Numbered from the stretch's first letter, positions 16,737-25,312 are shown. The stretch: 26,983 bases of DNA from Candidatus Rifleibacteriota bacterium (GCA_029564115.1 JAKQQP010000049.1:1-26983), one strand, 5' to 3'. Notes: generated by a model not told the origin, from the sequence alone. A program made the numbers and translations.

Positions 16737-18212
16737 ATGACCGGTCGGGTGAAGAATCGGCAGGCTATTCTTGGAAACAGCGGCAGCGAAAATATGCGGC
16801 AGGCCAGATCACTGCTGCTGCAAGCCTACGAAGCTGCTATCGAGGCTTCTTACCCTGAGCGCATAATAAGTCGTCAGGTTCGTCTTGACGGTCATTTGCT
16901 TAGTGTTTTGGGGCAAACTTTAGATCTGAACGATTATTCGAATATATATGTCGTTGGGGCCGGGAAGGCCGGCGCCGCGATGGGTGCTGCCATTGAAGCA
17001 ATACTGGGAGATCTGATCACAGCAGGCCGGATAAATGTTCCGAGGCCTGTTGCAGAAAAAATAATTTCGGGGTCTGCGGGGCAAACGGGCAGCAAAGGTT
17101 TTCCCGGTGGCCGGATTGCGCCGGAAAATTCGGGTGTTTGTGGTAGATCAGCCGGGGTGTCACGAATAATACTGAATTATGCCGGGCACCCGGTGCCCGA
17201 TATTGCGGGCGTGGAAGGTGCAAGGGCAATCATCGGCATGGTGCAGGCTGCTACTGGTAAAGATCTGGTTATTTGCCTGATTTCTGGTGGCGGTTCGAGC
17301 CTGTTGCCTTTGCCGCGTGCTGACATAACTCTGGTCGATAAACAGTCGGTCACGGGTTCATTACTTGCCTGTGGTGCCTCTATCGGCGAAATCAATGCTG
17401 TGCGCAAACACATTTCGGCGATAAAAGGCGGCTGGCTGGCAAAAAAAGCCTGGCCGGCAACTTTGATTAATCTCGTGCTGTCAGATGTTATCGGTGACCC
17501 TCTCGATATAATCGCTTCCGGGCCAACAGTGCCTGATTCTACGTCTTTTACCGATGCCGTCGATGTGCTCAAAAAATATGACTTATGGTCTTCTGCGCCA
17601 TTGGCGGTGCGACAGGTTTTGGTTAAAGGCTGCGCCGGAAAAATTCCAGAAAATCCGCGCAGTGGTGATGAAGCGTTTGCACGGGTTTTTAACCATTTGA
17701 TCGGCAGTAACGCTATTGCCAGAAATGCCATGGCTGAGTATTTTCGTCAGGCGGGTGCCGTTGTCGAAATGATCGAGCAGCCTTTTACCGGCGATGTGGC
17801 TGAAGCAGCCGCAGTGTTTTCTGGTCGCCTTGAAGCGCTGAGTTCCGAAAAAAACTTGGCAGGGCCGTTAGTTCTTGTCGGTGGCGGCGAAACTACCGTC
17901 AAAGTTGCTGGTGACGGTAGTGGCGGCCGCAATCAGGAACTGGTTCTGCGGATGGTCGAAGTTTTAAATGGCCGCAAGAATGTTGCTTTTGCAGCCTTGA
18001 GCACCGATGGTATAGACGGCCCGACTGATGCCGCCGGGGCTGTCGCCGATGGCTTCAGCTTTGAGCGAGCCTTTGCTGCAGGCCTCGATACCGGCGTGTT
18101 CTTGCGCCGCAACGATTCTTATGGCTTTTTTGCCGGGCTGGGTGATCTTGTGTGCACCGGCTACACAGGCACCAACGTCAACGATCTGTATGTTGCCCTG
18201 ATCATGCCGTAG
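16737..18212 (+). CDS. Glycerate 2-kinase (GckA/TtuD, MOFRL family)
   Basis: This 491-residue protein has the DUF4147 N-terminal domain followed by the MOFRL domain of class II glycerate kinases. It shows VVGAGKAG with the likely catalytic K77, AGHPVPDIAG (149-158), ISGGGSSLLP, NAVRKHISAIKGG, VLSDVIGDPLDIIASGPT, GGGETTVKV and STDGIDGPTDAAGA. It phosphorylates D-glycerate to 2-phosphoglycerate, feeding lower glycolysis. It is longer than usual (family roughly 410-450). A Gly/Ser/Pro-rich stretch of about 30 extra residues (about 101-143) sits where others have a short KYGH-type loop, and the N-terminus is a little long. ATG 16737 is preferred because of GAGG at 16728-16731; ATG 16794 is a weaker alternative. 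It is divergent from a matching reductase. Confidence 0.9.
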   Translation: MTGRVKNRQAILGNSGSENMRQARSLLLQAYEAAIEASYPERIISRQVRLDGHLLSVLGQTLDLNDYSNIYVVGAGKAGAAMGAAIEAILGDLITAGRINVPRPVAEKIISGSAGQTGSKGFPGGRIAPENSGVCGRSAGVSRIILNYAGHPVPDIAGVEGARAIIGMVQAATGKDLVICLISGGGSSLLPLPRADITLVDKQSVTGSLLACGASIGEINAVRKHISAIKGGWLAKKAWPATLINLVLSDVIGDPLDIIASGPTVPDSTSFTDAVDVLKKYDLWSSAPLAVRQVLVKGCAGKIPENPRSGDEAFARVFNHLIGSNAIARNAMAEYFRQAGAVVEMIEQPFTGDVAEAAAVFSGRLEALSSEKNLAGPLVLVGGGETTVKVAGDGSGGRNQELVLRMVEVLNGRKNVAFAALSTDGIDGPTDAAGAVADGFSFERAFAAGLDTGVFLRRNDSYGFFAGLGDLVCTGYTGTNVNDLYVALIMP

Positions 18213-18257
18213 TTCAGTTGGCTGTGGTCAGCTGTCGCAGCCGTTTCTGTAGATAAT

Positions 18258-18875
18258 TCATTTGAGACGGTAATGCCCCGTGAGCGGGAAAGTAAAAAGG
18301 CAGTCTTCTTCCCGGGTTCCCTGGCCGATGTTATGAATTACCAGCGGGCCACCGGTTTCGTTCTTGCTGTCGCTGACCAGCATAATATGGGGCAGATTAC
18401 CCGGAAGGGTGCAGGTGACCAGGTCACCGGGCAGATAGGCGGCAGCATCTAAAGTCGGTTTGAAATGGCGGGCGTATCTGATGAAATAGGTCTGCAGATT
18501 AGGCACGCGTCGGTGGTCGATGTTTGGGTCGGGCTTTTTCAGACCCCAGCGCGTCGGGTATTTTTTGAAGTTACGGCGCATGTCTTCGTGTATGGCTTTC
18601 TGTAAATCTAATTGCAGAGCACTGCGGCAGGCGCGTATGATCACGTCGGTGCAGACACCGCGTTCTGCCGGAATATCGCCGCCGGGGTAGTTGAGCTTGA
18701 CATAAGCCGGGTCGTAGATAACGGTAACATCGATCTGTTGACGGGCGGCAGCAACCAGGGCGGTTGCACTGGCTTGTGATAATGCCGCTGCCGGTCGGCA
18801 GGTCTGAAAAAGCAGGCAGCCTGCGGTCATTGCCGATAATACGATGGTTTTGTAAAATGAAGTTGCTTTTGGCAT
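18258..18875 (-). CDS. Exported DUF1287 family protein
   Basis: This 205-residue protein has an N-terminal signal peptide (hydrophobic core about 10-30, likely cleavage near AAA32). The mature part shows DUF1287 hallmarks: YDPAYVKLNYPGGDIP, GVCTDVIIRACR, HEDMRRNF, a NIDHRRVPNL segment and DLVTCTLPGNLPHIMLVSD. DUF1287 is regarded as a relative of NlpC/P60-type cysteine hydrolases. C75, H163 and H181 are the plausible active-site residues, which is inferred from position and not shown. Its place would be the periplasm or envelope. It lies 27 bases after the exported amidotransferase gene on the same strand, so the two form an operon. Its own ribosome binding site is weak. Confidence 0.85.
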   Translation of the reverse strand: MPKATSFYKTIVLSAMTAGCLLFQTCRPAAALSQASATALVAAARQQIDVTVIYDPAYVKLNYPGGDIPAERGVCTDVIIRACRSALQLDLQKAIHEDMRRNFKKYPTRWGLKKPDPNIDHRRVPNLQTYFIRYARHFKPTLDAAAYLPGDLVTCTLPGNLPHIMLVSDSKNETGGPLVIHNIGQGTREEDCLFTFPLTGHYRLK

Positions 18876-18902
18876 TTTCTGGTTGATAGGGTCGAATTGT
18901 GG

Positions 18903-19694
18903 CTATTTCTGCAGTCTGGCGTCCATGACGTTACGACTGGCCTCGACCAACGCTTTAAACAGGCGGTTGCGGTGTTCGGGGTGAGAATCTTTCATGCTCT
19001 CGGGGTGCCACTGCACGAACAGCCCGAATGAGCCGTCACGTCGTTCGATAGCTTCGACAATGCCGTCGGCGCTGCGGGCAACCACAACAAAGGGTTCGGC
19101 AATCTTTTCGAGAGCCTGGTGATGCCGTGAGATTACTGGGGTAAAAGTGGTGCCGAGAATCTGTGCGAGACGACTGCCTTTATTGATGCCGACAGTATGA
19201 AAATTGGTGTACATTTCGCCGTTGCGGTGGCTGATACGATTACCGACCAGCGAGGGGATATCCTGAACCATGGTGCCGCCGCTGACGACATTGCTGAACT
19301 GCATACCGAGGCAGATGCCGAAGACCGGCTTGCCTGAGTCGAGAAATGCCTTGATAAAGCGTTTTTCGAATTCGAATCTGGTGGGTTCCATTGGTGTTGT
19401 GGTGGGGTGAGATATCTGCCCGTAAAATTCGGGCAGAATATCGGGGCCGCCTGAGAAAACCGCGCCGTCGAGCATTTTGACGTATTCTTCTATTATCGCC
19501 TCATCACTGCTTGGCGGAAGAATGACGGCAATGCCGCCGTTTTCGTTAATTGCGGTGACATAATCGTAATTGAGCTGAACAGCGTTGTTGCTGAATGACG
19601 GAGTGATGCCGATAAGCGGTCTGGCAGCCGCAAAGACGCTGCTCAGGGCAAATACCTGCATTATAAGCACCAGAAGCAATATTTTTTTTCTCAT
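18903..19694 (-). CDS. Exported class I amidotransferase, peptidase C26 / gamma-glutamyl-GABA hydrolase (PuuD-like)
   Basis: This 263-residue protein has a clear signal peptide (1-23, MRKKILLLVL...VFAAA). The PuuD-type glutamine amidotransferase fold begins at RPLIGITPSF. The nucleophile C128 lies in GICLGMQ, with H230 and E232 in QWHPES. SGGPDILPEFY (81-91) and SRHHQALEKI are also typical of the C26 family. Relatives hydrolyse gamma-glutamyl bonds, for example gamma-glutamyl-GABA in putrescine breakdown, and are normally cytosolic. Export is unusual and suggests a gamma-glutamyl or peptidoglycan-peptide substrate outside the cell membrane. GGAGGG precedes the ATG by nine bases. It is first in a two-gene operon with the DUF1287 protein. 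Confidence 0.88.
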   Translation of the reverse strand: MRKKILLLVLIMQVFALSSVFAAARPLIGITPSFSNNAVQLNYDYVTAINENGGIAVILPPSSDEAIIEEYVKMLDGAVFSGGPDILPEFYGQISHPTTTPMEPTRFEFEKRFIKAFLDSGKPVFGICLGMQFSNVVSGGTMVQDIPSLVGNRISHRNGEMYTNFHTVGINKGSRLAQILGTTFTPVISRHHQALEKIAEPFVVVARSADGIVEAIERRDGSFGLFVQWHPESMKDSHPEHRNRLFKALVEASRNVMDARLQK

Positions 19695-19801
19695 AAATCA
19701 ATACCCTCCGTTTTTTCTCAAACTATTTTACCGCAATTGATGCAATATATAAAACATCTTCTTCTTTTACAGTCGCGGTCTTGATAGAATAACGAAAACC
19801 G

Positions 19802-19829
19802 TTTACATTTGCCGTGATAGACTGATAAT
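19802..19829 (+). promoter_or_regulatory. Sigma70-type promoter for the propeller gene
   Basis: TTTACA (19802-19807) and GATAAT (19824-19829) each match the consensus at five of six positions, with a 16-base spacer. The -10 box ends 28 bases before the ATG at 19858, giving a short leader. Confidence 0.5.
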
Positions 19830-19857
19830 TAACGTTTAACTGCCGGAGCCAAACCAG

Positions 19858-22278
19858 ATGCGTCTTTCTGTTGCGATTGCCGTGGCCTGTTTTCTGATAT
19901 TTACAAGTCTGTTTTTTACTGTCATTGCAGAGGGCTCAACCTGGCAGGTGGTAAGCGAAAACACCGGTCTGGGTGGCAGATCTGCCAATTGCGTCGCTGC
20001 TTTCGGAAAATTTCTGGCAGTTGGCACCGACATGGGTGTCAGTATCTATAATGGTGACAGTTGCACCTGGCGACTGCTGCCACTACCCGAAGAGATTGCC
20101 TCGATCAGCGTCGTCGACATTGCCGCCGATGAAACAGGTGGGCTCTGGCTGGCAACCAATAAGGGCCTGGTTAATGTTCAGGGTGAAAGAATTTATGTTT
20201 ATGGCCCTGAAAGCAATCTGCCAACCCTCGATATCAACAGGGTTCAGATACAGGAAAACCGTATCTATGTCGGTTGCTTTGGTGGTTATATCGTCAGCGC
20301 CTTCATTCCGCAGGGCGGCATGGCAAAGTTTTCACCGGTCAATTATCAGGTTGAACCTGGATCGGATGCCCTTAAAATAAGGTCTGTCGGAGTTTCGGCG
20401 ATGGCTATGCAAAGCGCTTTTCATGGCTGGGTTTCGACACTTGGCAACGGCCTGGTCGAAATTTCGGGGAGCAATGAGTTTTCTGTTGCCAATTGCGCCA
20501 ACCAGGCCGAGAGCTGGATTAACGATTTCTATATTTTTCACGAAGATAAAAGTCGCGAAAAACGTTTCCTCGCCGTGACTCCGGAGTATCTCAGTCTGAT
20601 AAAAAACGGTCAGGCTCAGCGTGAAATCAGACTGCCAAAGCCAGATCAATGGTTGAACTGCGTGGTGTCAGTAAAAGAAAACCCTGATTATTTCGACTGG
20701 GTGCCATTACCGGAAATGCGGGGCGACGAAGAATTTCTGGCTGACTTTATCGGTCGTCGTGCCGTGTGGGTCGGCACGAGGGCAAGTGGTTTGTGGCGCT
20801 TCTACAAAGGCACCTGGCGCCAGTATATGGTCGAAAACAGTGTTTTGCCATCAAACTGCATCAATCGTCTGTATGTTTATAAGAAACTGCTGCTGGTCTG
20901 CACTGATGCTGGTCTGGTCATTGTTCACCTTGCTCCCGACCGTTTTGACGAGCTTCAGGAAACCGGCGTCGGTACCAGATACAATAAAACTTATTTTCCG
21001 TTCAAGGCAGACATGGTTTATTTTCAGGTGGTGAAGAACTCGAGTTACTGGATATCGCATCAGTATGGTCTGACCCGCTGGAAAAGCGACGACAAAAACG
21101 TCAGCCGGCACCTGCAGCAGAGAAGCAGAAACCATGAAAACCTCAGTGTCAGAATGGAACCGGTTCCGGAATTTGAAAAAAACGAAGAAGCAGGCGAAAG
21201 CGAAGAAGCAGATGCGCTCGAAAGTTCAAAAGAACTGGCGAAAGCCATTTCCAAAGAAGAGCAACAGGATCAGGAGATTGAATCGGGCAGATACTGGGAG
21301 CACTACACCAACCACCCTGAATACTCGACCGCCACCAATGCGTTTAGAATTCCTTATCAGGAAATCACCTGCATGGCGGCCGACAGTTCAACTGACTATC
21401 TCTGGCTGATTTTTGCCGGCCGGCATCTGGCGCGTATGCGTATGGTGCGCCGTATCGAAAAGGTCGATGGCAGAAATGCCACCGTTGAGAGGCCAGACTG
21501 GCAGATGCTGCACGACTTTGTTCCCTGGGCTGATGGGGAGCGCCTCAACGTCGTCTGGTTCAGCGGCGGCAAGATCTACATCGGCAGCAGTCAGGGCTTT
21601 TACATTCTCGAAAACCCAGAAAGCGAAGACATGAAGGGCGATTCGTTCAGATGGCAGTATTATGGGGTCTTTCAGGGCTTGAGCATACCTGAAGTGAGGG
21701 GTTTTGCCTGGTGGCATGCGCAGAAGGGCAGGGTGCTGGCGATCATGCATAATCAGGGCATCAGCATCTGGGATGGCCAGCATTTTACCAGAATCGAAAC
21801 CGGCGGCAATAATACCTGTATCAAAAGCGGTTCTGACGGCAACCTCTGGATCGGCACCACCAGAGGCCTCAACCGCATCGATCCAACCGGCGAGATGTTT
21901 TTATACACCACCATCAATGCGCACTTCATGTCTGATGTCATCACTGCGATTGGCGTTGTTCCGGGTGAAAATGATGCAGTTGGCTTGTGGGTGGCCTGTG
22001 ATGGCTTTGCAAAATTCAGCGAAATGGGCCAGGGCCTCGATGGCGCCGACAAAATGCCGCACCTGTTCACCAGAAAAGATGGCACAACCGTGACCTATGA
22101 TGACTACTCAACAAGCGATATAAAATTTCATTCGACTTCTTTGCATTACTACGATGGCCTTACCTGGGAAAAATGGCGCGTGGCCGGCATCAGAGATCTT
22201 TTTGTCGACCGAAATTACATCTGGGCTTCAACCAACGTCAGAGTTCGCCGTATGCGTATCAATCACAGCGATTATTAA
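19858..22278 (+). CDS. Secreted two-component-regulator-type beta-propeller protein
   Basis: This 806-residue protein has an N-terminal signal peptide (about 1-25). Repeated blades of the form 'G-L/I-W-hydrophobic-T/G-x-x-G-L' follow, for example GLWLATNKGL, AVWVGTRASGLW, LLLVCTDAGL, KIYIGSSQGF, NLWIGTTRGLNRI, GLWVACDGFAKF and YIWASTNVRV. I count at least ten, as in the Reg_prop/YCF48-like propellers that head hybrid sensor kinases. Here no membrane helix, kinase or GGDEF domain follows, so it is a free exported propeller. A strongly acidic, low-complexity insert (about 435-475, Glu/Lys-rich) interrupts the middle. The start has GGAG 11 bases upstream. The function is unknown; binding of a protein or glycan ligand is a guess. 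Confidence 0.78.
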   Translation: MRLSVAIAVACFLIFTSLFFTVIAEGSTWQVVSENTGLGGRSANCVAAFGKFLAVGTDMGVSIYNGDSCTWRLLPLPEEIASISVVDIAADETGGLWLATNKGLVNVQGERIYVYGPESNLPTLDINRVQIQENRIYVGCFGGYIVSAFIPQGGMAKFSPVNYQVEPGSDALKIRSVGVSAMAMQSAFHGWVSTLGNGLVEISGSNEFSVANCANQAESWINDFYIFHEDKSREKRFLAVTPEYLSLIKNGQAQREIRLPKPDQWLNCVVSVKENPDYFDWVPLPEMRGDEEFLADFIGRRAVWVGTRASGLWRFYKGTWRQYMVENSVLPSNCINRLYVYKKLLLVCTDAGLVIVHLAPDRFDELQETGVGTRYNKTYFPFKADMVYFQVVKNSSYWISHQYGLTRWKSDDKNVSRHLQQRSRNHENLSVRMEPVPEFEKNEEAGESEEADALESSKELAKAISKEEQQDQEIESGRYWEHYTNHPEYSTATNAFRIPYQEITCMAADSSTDYLWLIFAGRHLARMRMVRRIEKVDGRNATVERPDWQMLHDFVPWADGERLNVVWFSGGKIYIGSSQGFYILENPESEDMKGDSFRWQYYGVFQGLSIPEVRGFAWWHAQKGRVLAIMHNQGISIWDGQHFTRIETGGNNTCIKSGSDGNLWIGTTRGLNRIDPTGEMFLYTTINAHFMSDVITAIGVVPGENDAVGLWVACDGFAKFSEMGQGLDGADKMPHLFTRKDGTTVTYDDYSTSDIKFHSTSLHYYDGLTWEKWRVAGIRDLFVDRNYIWASTNVRVRRMRINHSDY

Positions 22279-22593
22279 ATTTGCGTTTGGCATACTCAGG
22301 CGTGTCGGTTGATAGGCTTACGCCCTGCTAAATTTCGAGTGGTTTTGAAAATAAAAAAGGCCGTCAGGAGGGCTGACCGGCCTTGATGATGGAGGCGTTT
22401 GCACGCCGTTGAGTACGATTTATCGGATAAAATATGATGCCATTCTGTTGTATTGCATCTGGGTTCTCTGCAGCATTTTGTGAGCTTCGCGCGGCGAGTT
22501 TTGTATGCAAAATTTTTCATAAATTTTGTAACGTCGATAAATATTTGCGGGGCTATAGAATGAAATGTTCGCTGGGCGCAGAGATGAACCTGG
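22279..22593. other. Gene-free convergent region
   Basis: These 315 bases separate two converging genes. Apart from the minus-strand terminator at 22351-22384 I see no supported gene or repeat. The short open frames here lack ribosome binding sites and coding character. Confidence 0.6.
22351..22384 (-). terminator. Rho-independent terminator of the sensor-kinase operon
   Basis: The stem AAGGCC-GTCAG (22357-22367) pairs with CTGAC-C-GGCCTT (22373-22384, one bulged C) around the loop GAGGG. On the minus strand the stem is followed by TTTTTTAT (plus-strand run 22351-22358). It lies about 210 bases after the stop of the last operon gene, so that transcript would have a long 3' tail. Confidence 0.7.
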
Positions 22594-23244
22594 TCAGCTG
22601 TTCAGTCCCTCTTTTTCGACAACTTTTTTGAGCAGTGTGCAGATCTCGAGGGCTTCTTTGACCTGAGTTTCGAAGTCTGAGACAAACTGCGGCTTTTTGA
22701 AAAGAAGCAGCATGGAGCCGTTACCTTCGATCTGTGTTATTAGGTCGCCATATTTCATCATGAATTTTCTGACTTCGCTGTTGAAAAGGTATTTGACGCT
22801 TATCTCATCTTCGCTCTGCAGGACAAATTTTTTTGAAAATGCCTGATCGTTTTCAAATTCGATATCCTGCATGCCGAAAAATCGCTTCAGGCCGTCAAAG
22901 AATTTATGTTCGGGTCGAAGAAAAAAGTTTGGCAGGTTCATTTGCTTGTCTATGATCATGCAGACTGTTGCCCGGTAAACTTTGTCCGATTGAGAATAAT
23001 GACAGTCGGCGACCTTGATCTCGACGACTTCGTTTTTTTTCGATAAACAATTTGTGGTCCGTGCTCTGTAAGAACGTGAAAAACAACGAGTTTTTTTGAG
23101 TGAGGCTTCAAAATCGGTATCTTCCTCTTGAAACGAAAAACCGATTTTTGCAGCAAGATCTCTGAGCTCTTCCGTTTTCTCGCCTTCCCGGCCCCAGTAT
23201 TGGCCTAAAGCCAACAGAGACAACACTATTATCAGTGCATACAA
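22594..23244 (-). CDS. Membrane-anchored protein of unknown function, third gene of the kinase operon
   Basis: About 216 residues from a TTG at 23244. The protein has one N-terminal membrane helix (YALIIVLSLLALGQYW) and a soluble C-terminal domain with an FFLRPEHKFFDGL...QDIEFENDQAFSKKFVLQSEDE pattern. I have a vague sense of this pattern from uncharacterised proteins but cannot name the family. No ATG is available near the start. The frame stays open to a CTG at 23259, which sits about seven bases after AAGGAA and would complete the membrane helix, so the true start may be non-ATG there. It lies 24-39 bases after the receiver gene. A role as a partner or effector of the kinase/receiver pair is inferred from the operon only. 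Confidence 0.68.
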   Translation of the reverse strand: MYALIIVLSLLALGQYWGREGEKTEELRDLAAKIGFSFQEEDTDFEASLKKTRCFSRSYRARTTNCLSKKNEVVEIKVADCHYSQSDKVYRATVCMIIDKQMNLPNFFLRPEHKFFDGLKRFFGMQDIEFENDQAFSKKFVLQSEDEISVKYLFNSEVRKFMMKYGDLITQIEGNGSMLLLFKKPQFVSDFETQVKEALEICTLLKKVVEKEGLNS

Positions 23245-23283
23245 ATAATAATCGATCAGGGCGGCTTTCCTTCTTTCTTGTCG

Positions 23284-23655
23284 TTATGGCTGGCCGACGA
23301 ACTGCACAATTTCGTCGACAAAAGTGTCAGGATTGATAGGCTTTTCGATATAGCCGTTAGCGCCGGCAGCTAGTATGTGTTCGCGATCGCCGACCATCGC
23401 ATAAGAAGTCACCGCAATTATCGGCACAGAATTAAGCTCGTGATGGCTTTTAAGTTCAGCGGCGACCGCATAGCCATCCATTTCTGGCAGTTGAATATCG
23501 AGCAGAATGCCATCGGGCCTATGCTCGACGGCCATCTGTATGCCAAGTCGACCGTTCTCGGCACCGAGTATTTTAAAGCCTCTTTTTTCGAGCAAAAAAC
23601 GCATTACATAGAAGTTTTGTTCGTTGTCTTCAATTATTAACAGTGTTTTTGCCAT
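23284..23655 (-). CDS. Single-domain response regulator (DivK-like receiver)
   Basis: This 123-residue receiver domain has no output domain. The acidic pocket is E9-D10, the phospho-acceptor is D53 (in LLDIQLPEMDG), and the switch residues are T83 (in AVTSYAM) and K105 (in YIEKPINP). The AMVGDRE and GYIEKPI segments match DivK/CheY-like stand-alone receivers that follow hybrid or sensor kinases. The start is the ATG at 23653-23655, with CAGGAGG seven bases upstream. It overlaps the end of the kinase gene by 26 bases, so translation is coupled. It would take the phosphate from the upstream kinase and pass it to an unknown partner. Confidence 0.92.
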   Translation of the reverse strand: MAKTLLIIEDNEQNFYVMRFLLEKRGFKILGAENGRLGIQMAVEHRPDGILLDIQLPEMDGYAVAAELKSHHELNSVPIIAVTSYAMVGDREHILAAGANGYIEKPINPDTFVDEIVQFVGQP

Positions 23656-25312
23656 TACTCGCCTCCTGTTTTGCCGGGAGAGAAACATAAAAGGTGCTGC
23701 CATGCCCAGGTCGGCTCTTTACGTCAATGCTGCCGCCCATCATTTCAAGCAGTCTGCGGCATATTGACAGGCCAAGACCGGTGCCCTCGTGTTTGCGTGC
23801 CAGCCCTGAGTCGATCTGTCGAAAAGGTTCAAAAATAGTCGTCAGCGCTGATTCTTCCATGCCGATGCCCGAGTCGGCGACTTCGATCAGGCAGTTACCA
23901 TTCTCGATGCGGCAGGCCAGGCTCACATAGCCTTTTTCAGTAAATTTCAAGGCGTTATTGAGAATATTGATGATTATCTGTTCGAATCTGCGTTGATCGG
24001 TGGTTATCTCGCCAATATCGTCTGCTATCTGAGAACGCAGCTCAAGCCCCTTGTCATTTGCCATCGGCATCAGCAGCATCACTATCTTTTCGAGAGATGG
24101 TCTTAGAGAGAAGGTGGTGGGCGCAAGATCGAGCTGGCCGGCTTCGATTTTCGAAATATCGAGTACATCGTTGATCAACGACAGCAGATGGCGGGAACTT
24201 TTCTGGACCATGCCCAGCTGCTTGTGCTGTTCTTCGTTGAGCGGACCTGCCAGCCCCTGCAGCAATATGCCGGTAAAGCCGATAATTGAATTGAGCGGAG
24301 TGCGCAGCTCATGCGACATGCTGGCAAGAAAAGCTGACTTGATACGGTCAGCAGCTTCGGCCCGTTCCATTGCCGCTGACAGCTCAGCTGTGCGCTCGGA
24401 TACGCGCTGTTCCAGTTGAGCATGACTCTGCTGCAGTTCGGCAGTGCGTATATTAACCAGATGTTTCAGCCACAAGCTGCCGAGAAGACTCATAAAAAGA
24501 AAACCCAGCAGGATCAGAGCGATGATTTTTATTTCCCGCGGAATCTGAAAGTTCACATTGTCGGATGTCCAGTGTTTGAGCGACCGGTAATATTCAGACT
24601 GGTGATCTTGTTTAAGAAGTCTGAGGTGTTCGTCGATTTTCTTGAGTAGATGCAGGTTTCGGTCTTTGGCGGTGGCAAAATGCAGAGCCGAGGGGCTGAA
24701 GATTATTGCTGTATCTTCAAGGCCATATCGCCTGGAATTGTTGTTACCGAAGAACTGGTTGGTCACTGCCGCGTCGGCCTCGCGGGTTTTGACTTTCTGA
24801 AAAACCGTATGATAATCGGGTACTCCGATCAGGTTGATTTTGAGATGAAAACTCTGGGCAAGAGCCAGAAAACTTTGCTGCTGAACCGAGCTCTCGAGAA
24901 CGACCACTTTTTTGCCGTCAAGATCGAGCAGCGTTTTGATGCCACTGTTGGGGTAAGCGTATACCTGAAACCATGAAGAAAGCGCCGGAACCTCATGAAA
25001 CGAAAAGTGCCTGGCACGATCAGCCGTGTAGGCAACATCGGGCATCAGATCGATCTCGCCTGCTTCCAGACGGTCGAGGCCTTCTTTCCAGGTGCCGTTA
25101 ACGAACTCGAGTTCCCAGTTTTCTGCTTTGGCTACGTATTTGATGATATCTATAAAAATGCCGGCCGGTTCACCATTTGCGTCGAGCCCGACCTTGGGCG
25201 GATTGTGGTAGCAGCCCATTCTGACTATCTGACCTGCATAGGCGGGGTACAGCAAACAGCAGAAAATTGTGGCTGCGATGAATATTCGTATAACTTTGTT
25301 AATTTTGTTCAA
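23630..25312 (-). CDS. Sensor histidine kinase with periplasmic solute-binding (SBP_bac_3) domain
   Basis: This 560-residue protein has a signal/membrane anchor (1-26, cleavage near AYAG), a type 3 solute-binding domain (about 28-250, with LEAGEIDLMPDVAYTADRARHF), a membrane helix (262-284) and a coiled coil (about 287-325). A HisKA domain with H334 in SMSHELRTPLN and a HATPase_c domain with NILNNALKF, DSGIGM, FEPF and GTGLGLSI follow. It should sense a small periplasmic solute such as an amino acid and phosphorylate the adjacent receiver. The start is a TTG at 25310-25312 with GGAG seven bases upstream; no in-frame ATG fits. All kinase boxes are intact. It is the first gene of a three-gene reverse operon. 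Confidence 0.92.
   Translation of the reverse strand: MNKINKVIRIFIAATIFCCLLYPAYAGQIVRMGCYHNPPKVGLDANGEPAGIFIDIIKYVAKAENWELEFVNGTWKEGLDRLEAGEIDLMPDVAYTADRARHFSFHEVPALSSWFQVYAYPNSGIKTLLDLDGKKVVVLESSVQQQSFLALAQSFHLKINLIGVPDYHTVFQKVKTREADAAVTNQFFGNNNSRRYGLEDTAIIFSPSALHFATAKDRNLHLLKKIDEHLRLLKQDHQSEYYRSLKHWTSDNVNFQIPREIKIIALILLGFLFMSLLGSLWLKHLVNIRTAELQQSHAQLEQRVSERTAELSAAMERAEAADRIKSAFLASMSHELRTPLNSIIGFTGILLQGLAGPLNEEQHKQLGMVQKSSRHLLSLINDVLDISKIEAGQLDLAPTTFSLRPSLEKIVMLLMPMANDKGLELRSQIADDIGEITTDQRRFEQIIINILNNALKFTEKGYVSLACRIENGNCLIEVADSGIGMEESALTTIFEPFRQIDSGLARKHEGTGLGLSICRRLLEMMGGSIDVKSRPGHGSTFYVSLPAKQEASNGKNTVNN

Noticed and set aside
18213..18257. Weak hairpin (GGCTG/CAGCC) between the converging glycerate kinase and DUF1287 genes
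   Set aside because: Stem is only five pairs, alternative folds compete and there is no T-run on either strand.
22296..22520. 74-codon minus-strand frame in the convergent gap
   Set aside because: It contains the terminator hairpin, lacks a ribosome binding site and has no coding character.
22434..22631. 65-codon plus-strand frame
   Set aside because: It overlaps the end of the real minus-strand gene and its start has no ribosome binding site.
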